Below are positions 1 to 8,769 of a stretch of DNA of 28,770 nt, piece after piece. The stretch is from positions 1-28,770 of the forward strand of contig CAYXWM010000038.1 of assembly GCA_964468805.1 (NCBI GenBank). Direction: 5' to 3'. The notes under the pieces were generated by a model. It had not been told where the DNA came from and did no database searches. It saw nothing but the letters and a program-made list of their open reading frames with translations. Every line of letters begins with the position of its first letter. Within the stretch, counting starts at the first letter, position 1. The translations under genes and the position numbers were made by a program. The DNA comes from CAYXWM01 sp964468805. Lineage in GTDB: Bacteria > Bacillota > Clostridia > Lachnospirales > WRBF01.

Positions 1-53
1 TCTACAATAGGAGGTGCTTTTATTTCAATGTCCGTTTTACGGGGTTCTGTTCA
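1..53 (-). mobile_element. IS3-family element, transposase-proximal end (cut by window edge)
   Basis: These 53 bases match positions 18152-18204 of the complete IS in this window with two substitutions (AC for TT at 39-40). They hold the terminal inverted repeat and the region upstream of orfA. The orientation is the same as in the complete copy, transposase on the minus strand and reading out of the window. The element ends with TTCA at 50-53. No coding sequence of this copy is inside the window. Confidence 0.88.
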
Positions 54-77
54 ATTAAGCAATAGGATGTTTTTTTG
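54..77. terminator. Half of a terminator hairpin next to the IS end
   Basis: Directly after the IS end come ATT, then AAGCAATAGGATG and a run of seven T. This lies 6-29 bases beyond the stop codon of the minus-strand gene ending at 83. On the minus strand it reads as an A-run followed by the rising arm of a hairpin. The complementary arm is not present and would lie on the far side of the IS, outside the window. The reading as a split terminator rests on analogy with the complete copy at 16901-18204. Confidence 0.5.
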
Positions 78-82
78 ACGTT

Positions 83-2131
83 TTAGAGAGAAAGGTCAAC
101 GCCGTTATGGACGTTCTGTTCAGTTAAATTATTTTTCCATGAATCCAACAAAGCATACACATCGATTTCCGGTTGTTCTGTTTTGTCGGAGCCGGTTAAT
201 TCCGCGTTTTGAGTTTGGTTATCTTCAAGTTTATTTTTTAGATTAGTTAAGTATTGTACCAACTTTTTGTTAATGTAACTAAAATGATTGTTTTCTGCTA
301 AATTTTCCATTACAGAACACAGCAAATTCAAAATATAAACAAGTAATCGACAGTCTTTGGTTTTGTCCTTTGAAATATCCGTAACAAAGGCTATAAATTT
401 AACAATAACCGTAATCAGATTAATAATATAAACAGGTCTCAGCAAAATGGTATTAACAAATTTTCCGATAAACAAATCAACCAAGCTCGTATCGCTCGTT
501 TGATTTTCGGTCTGATTAAAAGCTATTTCCAAGGTAGAAATAATTACGTCTTGTTCATTAAATACGATATTTGCCAATTCATCATCAAAGTCTTTACATT
601 TTGCTGCCATATCTATAAAAACGGTTAATAAATTAGCCAATGCCTCGGCGATTTCTGCATCTGTTGCCGTTTTTTTATGCATTACAAGCGTGATTATATT
701 GTTTACCGTATCAGTACGGTTTGATTTATAGGCATCATCGGTTAAAAATTTTACAATAAATCGGTTAATTGGTGAAGAAATAACACTGTTTTCAAATTCT
801 TCTCCAAACTCGCCGTTTGATTTTCGTAAAGCATCAGGGCAATGAAAAAACGGCAGAGGCTCTCCGTAAGGAAATGTTGGAGTTTTTTTACCTCTTCTGC
901 CCCGATAATACTTTGTTTCACCTACACTTATACCCATACAGTTTATAAAATCTCTGTGTTCGGCAATGGTAATTATATTTTTTCTAGAGTCTATATTATT
1001 TTTATATTTTTCAACAAAGGCAGGTGAAAACCCTTGACCGTCAACGGATATACAACGGTCAACATAATTTTCGGGAGCAACAAGGGCTACATACTTGGCT
1101 TTGTTACCGCCCTTTGAATGGCCGGCTACGGTAAGAGAATTGATATTTAGGTTCTCTCTTATTTGCAGGGCGTATTTAAGGGCGTATTTTTGCTGAACGG
1201 TATCTTCCTCAATCATACCGAGACCGTTATCTGCCCATTCCTTATCTCCACAGGTTCCACGATAAATAACATAAGCATTGCGTTGATTGTCCATGAAGCA
1301 GACAGAGCGGAAACCGGGAAGAACATCCGGTTTTTCGTAACGAACATCTTCAAAATGGGTTATATGCAATCGGGTTAATTTAGCGTCTTTTAAAATACCG
1401 GTAAAAACATTTTCCCATTCTTGTTTATTCATTTCACAGGGCAGAGGTTCATCCGGCCCGCAGGCCAACAAATAGGAAATAATCTCTCCCAAAGTATCGT
1501 CGGGTTTAGCCATCAGTATATCATCCAAATAAACTATTGTGCAGAGCCGTTCAATTTGTTCAGGGGTTAAAGTTTCGTCGTCTATGGTTTGAGATGATAT
1601 GGATATGTTGTTTGCCAAGATGTCTTGTTGTATTAGTTTACCTTCCTTATTTAAGTAAAAAGAATATGATGGGGAACTTTCGATATGTAAAGTATTTTGG
1701 TCGTTATCTTCGTTGAATTTTATTTTTATCCAAATATCTTTGTAATCCATTTCGTTAAATTTATTGGATAGCAGTCTGATAAAGGAATTAACCTCTGCTC
1801 CGGGCTCTACTTCTATTTTGTGTACGCTAACAGTAAGACGATTTGTTTCGGCTGTTATTTGAAAGCGTTTGAAATATTTTTTTGCGTATGTTTCCGCTAT
1901 TGCCTTAATTTTTTTAAGATGCCCCGGGGATTGACGACTGTCTTTCAAGGTATAGCCGTTATCTGTATATCTGCCGTAAACAGTGAAACTTTCCAAAGTC
2001 TCCTTGTTTTTTACATACCATTGCTCGTAAGTCATGCCCCAAGTTTGTTCCATATAACCTGTTACATCAAAATTTCCGCCATATTTCTTGAGATAATCTA
2101 AAACGGCTGACTTTTTTGCCAAATAGTCCAT
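83..2131 (-). CDS. DUF2974 (Mbeg1-like) alpha/beta-hydrolase protein, 682 aa
   Basis: The protein carries a lipase-type nucleophile elbow, GHSKGG, at residues 337-342 (Ser339), with Asp364 and His430 placed to complete a triad. This pattern is typical of the DUF2974 family in Firmicutes, whose substrate is not known. The first ~200 residues are an extension without a recognised domain. Near residues 565-600 a hydrophobic stretch could sit in a membrane. No signal peptide is visible. The ATG at 2131 is preceded by AGGAGAG at good spacing. The gene stands alone: the next gene upstream has its own terminator, and an IS end lies 30 bases past its stop. A lipase or esterase role is inference from the motif. 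Confidence 0.8.
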   Translation of the reverse strand: MDYLAKKSAVLDYLKKYGGNFDVTGYMEQTWGMTYEQWYVKNKETLESFTVYGRYTDNGYTLKDSRQSPGHLKKIKAIAETYAKKYFKRFQITAETNRLTVSVHKIEVEPGAEVNSFIRLLSNKFNEMDYKDIWIKIKFNEDNDQNTLHIESSPSYSFYLNKEGKLIQQDILANNISISSQTIDDETLTPEQIERLCTIVYLDDILMAKPDDTLGEIISYLLACGPDEPLPCEMNKQEWENVFTGILKDAKLTRLHITHFEDVRYEKPDVLPGFRSVCFMDNQRNAYVIYRGTCGDKEWADNGLGMIEEDTVQQKYALKYALQIRENLNINSLTVAGHSKGGNKAKYVALVAPENYVDRCISVDGQGFSPAFVEKYKNNIDSRKNIITIAEHRDFINCMGISVGETKYYRGRRGKKTPTFPYGEPLPFFHCPDALRKSNGEFGEEFENSVISSPINRFIVKFLTDDAYKSNRTDTVNNIITLVMHKKTATDAEIAEALANLLTVFIDMAAKCKDFDDELANIVFNEQDVIISTLEIAFNQTENQTSDTSLVDLFIGKFVNTILLRPVYIINLITVIVKFIAFVTDISKDKTKDCRLLVYILNLLCSVMENLAENNHFSYINKKLVQYLTNLKNKLEDNQTQNAELTGSDKTEQPEIDVYALLDSWKNNLTEQNVHNGVDLSL

Positions 2132-2398
2132 AATATCTCTCCTGTAATCGGTTAAACGTGGGTTCGCCGAGAATTCTTATAATGAACTCACAATATTTAT
2201 ATTAATCTATTCGGGTGAAGTTTTATAAAGTATAGAAATGGAATATAAATGACGGGATTATTTACATGAGAGTAGGTTGTTTTACGTATATAACGGGAAA
2301 AAGGGAAAGACTTTGAGAGAAAAAATCTGTTATAGTACTTCTACATTAAAAAAACAAAACCTTGAGGGAGAAAACCTTTATTGGAATTAGTATAATAA
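2132..2398. other. Intergenic, no gene seen
   Basis: AT-rich spacer between the DUF2974 gene and the terminator of the EF-G-like gene. It should hold the promoter of the DUF2974 gene, but no pair of -35/-10 boxes with good spacing stands out. On the minus strand a CTTGAGG-containing stretch and a T7 run lie near 2345-2375, without a convincing hairpin. Confidence 0.5.
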
Positions 2399-2430
2399 AC
2401 AGTCTCCGGTGCTTATACACGGGAGACTGT
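2399..2430 (-). terminator. Rho-independent terminator of the EF-G-like gene
   Basis: Perfect 9-bp stem ACAGTCTCC/GGAGACTGT with extra pairs towards the loop, 18 bases past the stop codon of the EF-G-like gene. It is followed on the minus strand by a T/A-rich tract (TTTATTAT). Confidence 0.8.
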
Positions 2431-2447
2431 TATATTTACTGAGTAAA

Positions 2448-4535
2448 TTATTTATCTTTTTCCATTTCTTTTTTACGTGCTTCAATTACTTTTTGTTGTA
2501 CATCCGAAGGAGCTTCTTCGTAACGTTCGAATTTCATGGTAAACATACCTCTACCTTGGGTCATGGAACGAAGGTCGGTTTGGTATTTAAACATCTCTGC
2601 CATGGGTACTTCTACGGAGATACATTGTTTACCGCTTTGTTTGTCCATGCCCAGGATACGACCGCGGCGTTTGTTCATATCGCCCATAATATCGCCTGTG
2701 TAGTCCTCGGGAACCTTAACTTCCGCTTTGGCGATGGGTTCCAAGATGGTTGGTTTTGCTTTAAGGAAAGCGTCTTTAAAGGCCATGGTTGTAGCCATTT
2801 TAAACGCCATTTCGGAGGAGTCTACAGGGTGATAAGAACCGTCTACCAAGGTTGCTTTAATACCAACAACCGGGTAACCTGCCAGAGGGCCGGCTTTAAC
2901 ACATTCCTGTATTCCTTTTTCTACCGCCGGGAAGTATTGCCTCGGAACGGAACCGCCGAAGATTTTTTCCTCGAAAACATAAGGAGTAGTCAAGTCATGT
3001 GAAGGCTCAAATTCCATATGAACGTCGCCGTATTGACCGTGACCGCCGCTTTGTTTTTTGTATTTACCTTGTACTTTAACCTTGGCTTTAATCATTTCCC
3101 TGTAGGGAACGATGGGAGAAATCAAATCAACTTCCAGTTTGTAACGGGTTTTAAGTTTGTTTACCAGAACGTCAAGCTGACCGTCACCCAATCCGGAAAC
3201 AACGGATTGCTTGGTTTCGGAATTGATTTCGAATTTTAAGGTTTTATCCTCTTCCAGAAGTTTTGATAAGGCTTGAGAAATTTTGTCCTCATCGCCTTTT
3301 CCCTTGGGAACTATAGCCATAGACAAAAGGGATTCCGGGAATTGGATTTTCTTGAGGGCTATGGGGTTTTGCTTGGTGCAAAGAGTGTCTTGGGTAGCGG
3401 TATTTTGAAGCTTGGCTATTGCACCGATATCCCCGGCTCTCAATTCGCTTACTTCAATTTGCTCCTTACCTCTCATTACATATATATGTGAAGCTTTTTC
3501 AACAAAGTCTTGATTGCTGTTATAGAGTTGAGTGTCTTTTTTGATAACGCCGGAAAACACTCTGAACAAGCTTAAACGTCCAACGTAGGGATCGGCTATG
3601 GTTTTGAAAACAAAGGCCGAAACGGGTGCTGTTTCGTCACAATCAATTGTAACTTCCGCATCGTTTTTGGTAGAAACGGCAGTTACCGTGGGACGTAAAA
3701 CCTGTGCTGAGGGCATGAAATTAATAAGGGTATTGAGCACAACGGAAATTCCCATGTTTTGGGTAGCGGAACTGCATAATACAGGAGTAACTGCATGTTG
3801 TCTTAAACCGATTTTGATTCCGTCTTGAATTTCTTCAATAGAGAAGGGTTCTTCATTGAAGAATTTTTCCATAAGTTGGTCGTCTGTTTCCGCAACGGCT
3901 TCTTCTATCATAGTATGAATTTCGTCTACTTTGTCTTGCATACCGTCGGGCATGTCACATTCTTGGCTCTTACCGCCAACATATTTGCGACCTTCTTTTT
4001 TTACAGCATTTACGTAACCTACAAATTTGCCGTTTTCTTTGTAGGGAACTTGTAAAGGAGCAATGCTCTTGCCGAACTTGGTTTTAAGGTCTTCCACGAC
4101 CTTTTCGAAATCTGCATTTTCGTCGTCCATACCGTTAACTATAATCATCTTGGGAAGATTATATTCATCGGCATATTCCCAAGCCTTTTCGGTTCCAACT
4201 TCAACGCCCGACTTAGCAGATACAACAATGAGTGCAAGGTCTGCTGCAGCCAAAGCCTCCTTAACTTCGCCGGCGAAATCGAAATAACCCGGGGTGTCTA
4301 AGAAATTGATTTTGCAGTTAAGCCATTCAATGGGCACTAATGATGTGCTTATTGAAACTTTGCGACGAATTTCTTCGGCATCGTAATCGCTGACCGTATT
4401 GCCATCATCAACCTTGCCCATACGGGATGTTACGCCTGCCAAATTTAATGCGGCTTCAACTATTGTGGTTTTACCACAACCCGAATGTCCTAGGATTGCT
4501 ACGTTTCTGATTTCTTTTGCAGAATAGCATTTCAT
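2448..4535 (-). CDS. Elongation factor G-like GTPase (EF-G paralogue), 695 aa
   Basis: A translational GTPase with full EF-G length and domain order. The P-loop is GHSGCGKT (residues 16-23), in place of the AHxDAGKT of housekeeping EF-G; this marks the EF-G-like subfamily. Switch II is DTPGY (80-84). The guanine-specificity motif is NGMD (134-137) where NKxD is usual. The C-terminal half has the EF-G domain IV/V signatures (GGSVPRQYFPAVEKG, GRILGMD). An ATG at 4604 is in frame, but the start at 4535 is better: GAGGAGG lies 8 bases upstream and homology begins there. The gene has its own promoter and terminator. Its cellular role, translocation or ribosome rescue/recycling, cannot be told from sequence. 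It is not likely to be the housekeeping fusA, which normally follows rpsL-rpsG. Confidence 0.9.
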   Translation of the reverse strand: MKCYSAKEIRNVAILGHSGCGKTTIVEAALNLAGVTSRMGKVDDGNTVSDYDAEEIRRKVSISTSLVPIEWLNCKINFLDTPGYFDFAGEVKEALAAADLALIVVSAKSGVEVGTEKAWEYADEYNLPKMIIVNGMDDENADFEKVVEDLKTKFGKSIAPLQVPYKENGKFVGYVNAVKKEGRKYVGGKSQECDMPDGMQDKVDEIHTMIEEAVAETDDQLMEKFFNEEPFSIEEIQDGIKIGLRQHAVTPVLCSSATQNMGISVVLNTLINFMPSAQVLRPTVTAVSTKNDAEVTIDCDETAPVSAFVFKTIADPYVGRLSLFRVFSGVIKKDTQLYNSNQDFVEKASHIYVMRGKEQIEVSELRAGDIGAIAKLQNTATQDTLCTKQNPIALKKIQFPESLLSMAIVPKGKGDEDKISQALSKLLEEDKTLKFEINSETKQSVVSGLGDGQLDVLVNKLKTRYKLEVDLISPIVPYREMIKAKVKVQGKYKKQSGGHGQYGDVHMEFEPSHDLTTPYVFEEKIFGGSVPRQYFPAVEKGIQECVKAGPLAGYPVVGIKATLVDGSYHPVDSSEMAFKMATTMAFKDAFLKAKPTILEPIAKAEVKVPEDYTGDIMGDMNKRRGRILGMDKQSGKQCISVEVPMAEMFKYQTDLRSMTQGRGMFTMKFERYEEAPSDVQQKVIEARKKEMEKDK

Positions 4536-4638
4536 TGTTGAACCTCCTCGACTTTGTAAATTACTTTTTAGGCATTTTGAAACATACGATATATATGGTT
4601 GCATTTAGCCTAATTTTATCGGTTGTTGTTGCCCCTGC

Positions 4639-4667
4639 ATTATAACACATTGAGGCGCTTTATTCAA
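4639..4667 (-). promoter_or_regulatory. Sigma-A promoter of the EF-G-like gene
   Basis: On the minus strand TTGAAT (4667-4662), a 17-base spacer and a perfect TATAAT (4644-4639). This predicts a leader of about 95 bases before the ATG at 4535. Confidence 0.75.
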
Positions 4668-4824
4668 TCGGTTAAATATTCTTATAATTTTTACTTAACT
4701 TTTATACTATCTAACCTGAATATTATATAATTCTACAAAAACGAAGATTCTCCTTTAATTATTTTAAAAAATAAGCCTTTTATAATATTGTGGAATTTTG
4801 AAGGTATGTGTCGTAATATTTCGT

Positions 4825-5862
4825 CTATTGAGCACAAATCTCCGTCCAAGCTTTGTCATATTCCTTAATAAACTCTCCCAAGTCCTTATATACCTCTCCT
4901 TTTGCCGTTACTTCTTCCGGAACCCAATAAGCCGGGTTGTTTTTAAGCTCTGTGGGTAGGTTTTTATAGGTTTCTGCATTGGTGGTTGCAAAGCCGATGT
5001 ATTTGGTGTTTTTAAGGGCGATGTCGTCTCGGCAAAGGAAGTTTATAAATTTTTCTGCCAACTCTTTGTTTTTCGCTCCTTTGGGAATAACTGCAGCATC
5101 ATAGAAAATATTTGTACCTTCTTCAGGATACGCAAACGCTAAGTCGTGATTTTTCTCCATACAATAAACCGCATCTCCCGAATAAACTACAGCCAAGACC
5201 CCTTGGTTGCTTATCATGTTATCTTTCACGGCATCATCCAAATAGGCTTGAACTAGGGGACGCTGCTTTATCAATTCTTTTTTGGCTTGTTCTAATTCGG
5301 AGATGTTTTGGGTATTCAGGGAGTAGCCCAAACGTTTTAAGGAGGGCGAAAGAGAGTCTCTCGGGTTGTTGTACATAAATATATCGTTTTCGTATTTTTC
5401 GTCCCACAGTATATTCCAGGAATCTACCGGTTCGGTTACCTTCGTTTTGTTGTACAATATGCCCACAGCACCCCAAGTATAGGCAACGGAATATTTGTTG
5501 TTGGGGTCGTAGGGCAGGTTTGTAAAACGCCGATCTATATTTTTATAGTTTGGAATGTTATTAAAGTTAATTTCTTCAACCAAATTTTGCTTTATCATTT
5601 TTTCTGTCATATAATCTGAAGGAATGGCTATATCGTAATATACTCCGCCGGCGGAGATTTTTGCGTACATATCTTCATTTGAAGTAAAGGTATCGTATTT
5701 TACTTTTACTCCGTATTCTTCTTGGAATTGGGTTATTACCTCCGGGTCCATATAATCGCCCCAGTTATATACATAAAGTAAGGGTTTCTTTTCACTACAG
5801 CCCACTAGGCAAAATATCATAAATACATTTATGCAGAATGAAATAAGCCCGATAGTTTTCAT
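4825..5862 (-). CDS. potD: Spermidine/putrescine-binding lipoprotein PotD
   Basis: The extracellular solute-binding subunit of a polyamine ABC importer, 345 aa. The N-terminus is a lipoprotein signal with lipobox LVGC (Cys22). The mature part opens with LYVYNWGDYMDPEVI, the hallmark start of PotD/PotF proteins, and the rest follows the periplasmic-binding-protein-2 fold. It is the last gene of potABCD. Its ATG overlaps the TGA of potC by one base (TGATG), so translation is probably coupled. No strong terminator was found downstream, only a weak AT palindrome near 4757-4773. The ligand (spermidine, putrescine or both) is inferred from the family. Confidence 0.94.
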   Translation of the reverse strand: MKTIGLISFCINVFMIFCLVGCSEKKPLLYVYNWGDYMDPEVITQFQEEYGVKVKYDTFTSNEDMYAKISAGGVYYDIAIPSDYMTEKMIKQNLVEEINFNNIPNYKNIDRRFTNLPYDPNNKYSVAYTWGAVGILYNKTKVTEPVDSWNILWDEKYENDIFMYNNPRDSLSPSLKRLGYSLNTQNISELEQAKKELIKQRPLVQAYLDDAVKDNMISNQGVLAVVYSGDAVYCMEKNHDLAFAYPEEGTNIFYDAAVIPKGAKNKELAEKFINFLCRDDIALKNTKYIGFATTNAETYKNLPTELKNNPAYWVPEEVTAKGEVYKDLGEFIKEYDKAWTEICAQ

Positions 5863-6656
5863 CAGTCATATTCTCCTTGAATGAACTTGTCAGAACGTTT
5901 ATTAATAAGAAACAACAAAGCCAACACCACTGTAAACATTAGGGTAGATAAGGCGTTGATTTTTGGGTTTATACCTCTGCGAGCCATGGAATAAATATAG
6001 ATGGATAAGTTGGATACTCCGGGTCCCCCGGAAAAGAAGCTGATAACAAAGTCATCTATTGAAAGGGTAAAGGCAAGTATAAATCCGGTAATAACGCCGG
6101 GCATTAATTCCGGTAAAATTACCGTATAAAATGCGTAGATGGGAGTGGCTCCCAAGTCCAAGGCTGATTCGTAAAGGTTTTTGTTCAGCCGGTTTAGTCT
6201 TGGCAATACGGAAAGTATTACATAGGGTATATTAAAGGTAATATGAGACAGAAGCAGAGTTCCCAATCCCAATCCGCCGAAATGAAAAAAACGAAATGCA
6301 AATATATATAAAATCATCAAAGAAATTCCCGTTACTATGTCGGGGTTTATGACAGATATATTGGTAATGTTTAAAATGAGTTTTTTGGTGAACTTACCCA
6401 TTACATGTATACCCACAGCCGCTGTAGTGCCGATTACGGTGGCGACAAGTGCCGAAATTATGCCCACAAGCAAGGTGCTGTATAGGGCTTGGGCTATAAG
6501 AGGGTCATTGAATAATTCCAAATACCAATTAAATGAAAATCCGGTCCAATTTCCGCCGGAGCGGGAAGAGTTAAAGGAATAAAACATCAAAACGCCTATG
6601 GGAGCGTAAAGGAACAGCAGTACAGCCCATATATACACTCTTTTCAGAACCTTCAA
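5862..6656 (-). CDS. potC: Spermidine/putrescine ABC transporter permease PotC
   Basis: Inner-membrane permease of 264 aa with about six hydrophobic segments. Near residues 165-185 it has the EAA-type loop that contacts the ATPase (ALDLGATPIYAFYTVILPEL). It forms the channel with PotB. The start is a TTG at 6656 that overlaps the stop of potB by four bases (TTGA), with AAGGAGG about 9 bases upstream. A nearby ATG at 6661 is in the potB frame and is not the start. Confidence 0.93.
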   Translation of the reverse strand: MKVLKRVYIWAVLLFLYAPIGVLMFYSFNSSRSGGNWTGFSFNWYLELFNDPLIAQALYSTLLVGIISALVATVIGTTAAVGIHVMGKFTKKLILNITNISVINPDIVTGISLMILYIFAFRFFHFGGLGLGTLLLSHITFNIPYVILSVLPRLNRLNKNLYESALDLGATPIYAFYTVILPELMPGVITGFILAFTLSIDDFVISFFSGGPGVSNLSIYIYSMARRGINPKINALSTLMFTVVLALLFLINKRSDKFIQGEYD

Positions 6657-7474
6657 AACATTCCGTCCTCCTTATGGCTTTTATCCGAAAAGGAAAACAC
6701 GGCCATAGAAATTAAAATTATCACCATTAAAATCAGAGACAAAGCAGAGCCGAAATTCCGGGATACCGAGCCTTTAAATTGGCGTTCTATGAGGTTACCC
6801 AAAAGCATTACTTTTCCGCCGCCCAATAAGTCCGATACTATAAAAGTAGTTACTGACGGCATAAATACCATGGAAATTCCGGAGATAACCCCGGGTAAGC
6901 TTAAAGGAAATGTCAACTTTAAAAATATCTGTAAGGGGTTAGCTCCCAAATCTCGAGCGGCTTCAATAAGACTGTTATCTGTCTTTTTAATGGCGGTATA
7001 AACCGGGAATATCATAAAAGGAAGAAAGTTATATACCATACCCAAGATTACAGCAGCTTCTGTATACAGCATTCTAATGGGTTCAATGCCCAAAAGTTGC
7101 AGCACAGAGTTTATAAGCCCCTTTTTCCCCAAAATACTCATCCAAGCATAAGTCCGCAGCAGAGCATTCATCCACATGGGTACTAAAAATAAGAATAACA
7201 GAGCTGTCTTTTGATCATAAACCTTATCCGCCAGTATCCAAGCCACAGGATAGCCGATTAAAAAACAGAGCAAGGTTGAAATGAATGCAATTTTCAGAGA
7301 GCGAACAAGAACTTTTAAATACACCGGTTCAAAAACACGCAGTATATGTTCAAAGGTAAAGCTTACCCCGGAAGCGTCCATGGTTACAAAGGCATAATAT
7401 ACCAAAGGAAACAAGGGTATTACCGTAAAAATGACCATCCAAGCCACATAGGGATAAGCAAAGGATTTTCTCAA
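6653..7474 (-). CDS. potB: Spermidine/putrescine ABC transporter permease PotB
   Basis: Inner-membrane permease of 273 aa, partner of PotC. It has an N-terminal membrane segment, a periplasmic loop, and the EAA loop EAARDLGANPLQIFLKLTFP in the second half. The start is a TTG at 7474 with GGAGGTG upstream. It lies 45 bases after potA and overlaps potC. Confidence 0.93.
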   Translation of the reverse strand: MRKSFAYPYVAWMVIFTVIPLFPLVYYAFVTMDASGVSFTFEHILRVFEPVYLKVLVRSLKIAFISTLLCFLIGYPVAWILADKVYDQKTALLFLFLVPMWMNALLRTYAWMSILGKKGLINSVLQLLGIEPIRMLYTEAAVILGMVYNFLPFMIFPVYTAIKKTDNSLIEAARDLGANPLQIFLKLTFPLSLPGVISGISMVFMPSVTTFIVSDLLGGGKVMLLGNLIERQFKGSVSRNFGSALSLILMVIILISMAVFSFSDKSHKEDGMF

Positions 7475-7519
7475 GTCAGCACCTCCGGCATAAATTTTGT
7501 ATTATCAAGAGTCTGTCGA

Positions 7520-8560
7520 TTAAGCATCTTTCTTCATAATTTGAATAAAATTAGGGTCTATGCACATTTCCACTTCAGTGCCTTTTGGGATTTCGTTTGT
7601 GCTGTGTACCAACCATCGAAAAGAGCCGGATTCTATGAGAATTTCGTAATATACCCCTTTGAAAATGACATTTTTTATAACGCCTTTCAATGTCCCGTCA
7701 TCATGGGAAACAATCCGTGTATCTTCCGGGCGTACCACTACATCCACAGCCTCGTTTTTGGCAAAGCCGGTTGCATTGCAATCGAAAACGGTATTACCAA
7801 ACTTTACCTTATAATCTTCAAGCATTATACCGTCAAAGATATTGCTTTCACCTATAAAATCGGCAACAAAGGCGTTTTGGGGTTTGTTGTAAATTTCTTG
7901 GGGCGTTCCTGTCTGCATAATGGAGCCTTGATTCATAACCACTATGGTGTCGGACATGGTTAGGGCTTCTTCTTGGTCGTGGGTAACGTATATAAAAGTA
8001 ATGCCCAATTCTCTTTGCATATTTTTCAGCTCGGTTTGCATTTCTTTACGGAGTTTTAAGTCCAAGGCACCCAAGGGTTCGTCCAAGAGCAAAACCTCCG
8101 GCTCATTTACCAAAGCCCTTGCTATTGCAACCCTTTGTTGTTGACCGCCGCTTAAAGTTTTTACGGAACGCTTTTCAAAGCCTGCCAAATTAACCGATTC
8201 CAGCATTTTTCCGACTTTTTGTTTAATTATTTTGTCCTCCGTTTTCTTAATTTTTAAGCCGAAAGCTATGTTTTCTTCCACGTTCATGTTGGGAAAAAGT
8301 GCATACTTTTGGAATACTGTGTTTAAATTTCTCTTGTTTGGAGGAACATTTAATATTGACTTGTTTTCGAACAATAAATCCCCGGAAGTAGGTTCTTCGA
8401 AACCGCCCATAATTCGAAGGGTAGTTGTCTTTCCGCAACCGCTGGGTCCAAGTAGGGTAAGAAATTCATTTCTTCTTATATATAGGTTAATATTGTCCAA
8501 AACTTTGTGTTTGCCGAAATATTTAGTTATATTAATTAGGTCTATAAGGTGTTGGCTCAT
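7520..8560 (-). CDS. potA: Spermidine/putrescine ABC transporter ATP-binding protein PotA
   Basis: Cytoplasmic ATPase of the importer, 346 aa. Walker A is GPSGCGKTT, the signature is LSGGQQQR, Walker B is VLLLDEP, and the His switch is VTHDQEEA. The last ~100 residues form the TOBE regulatory domain usual in PotA. The reading frame is open to an ATG at 8614, but the start at 8560 (MSQHLIDL) is preferred because GGGGGT lies 5 bases upstream and the family begins there. It is the first gene of the pot operon. Its promoter should lie in 8561-8705, divergent from the glycosyltransferase, but no clear boxes were found. Confidence 0.94.
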   Translation of the reverse strand: MSQHLIDLINITKYFGKHKVLDNINLYIRRNEFLTLLGPSGCGKTTTLRIMGGFEEPTSGDLLFENKSILNVPPNKRNLNTVFQKYALFPNMNVEENIAFGLKIKKTEDKIIKQKVGKMLESVNLAGFEKRSVKTLSGGQQQRVAIARALVNEPEVLLLDEPLGALDLKLRKEMQTELKNMQRELGITFIYVTHDQEEALTMSDTIVVMNQGSIMQTGTPQEIYNKPQNAFVADFIGESNIFDGIMLEDYKVKFGNTVFDCNATGFAKNEAVDVVVRPEDTRIVSHDDGTLKGVIKNVIFKGVYYEILIESGSFRWLVHSTNEIPKGTEVEMCIDPNFIQIMKKDA

Positions 8561-8705
8561 TTTTACCCCCGATTTTGGGTTTGTTTGTACACTATAGAAA
8601 TTGATAGTCATCATTTTAGCAAATACATTACCGATAATTTTCGCCGAAATATTTTTTAACTGTGTTTTTAATTATTTACAGAATCGTACGGAATTATTGA
8701 AAATA

Positions 8706-8733
8706 TTGACAATATCGATAATTATGATAGAAT
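8706..8733 (+). promoter_or_regulatory. Candidate promoter of the glycosyltransferase operon
   Basis: TTGACA (8706-8711), 16-base spacer, TAGAAT (8728-8733). It lies about 37 bases before the TTG start of the glycosyltransferase, in the divergent spacer with potA. Confidence 0.6.
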
Positions 8734-8769
8734 TAAACGGGATTAAGAAAGCTGTTTAGGGGGTATTAT

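Noticed and set aside
2409..3002. Plus-strand open frame of 197 codons
   Set aside because: Antisense to the EF-G-like gene and begins inside its terminator; Phe/His-rich shadow translation.
4757..4773. AT palindrome as terminator of potD
   Set aside because: The stem is all A/T with no GC pairs, too weak to call.
8706..8728. TTGACA with TATGAT as a promoter
   Set aside because: Spacer is only 11 bases; TAGAAT at 16 bases was taken as the -10 box.
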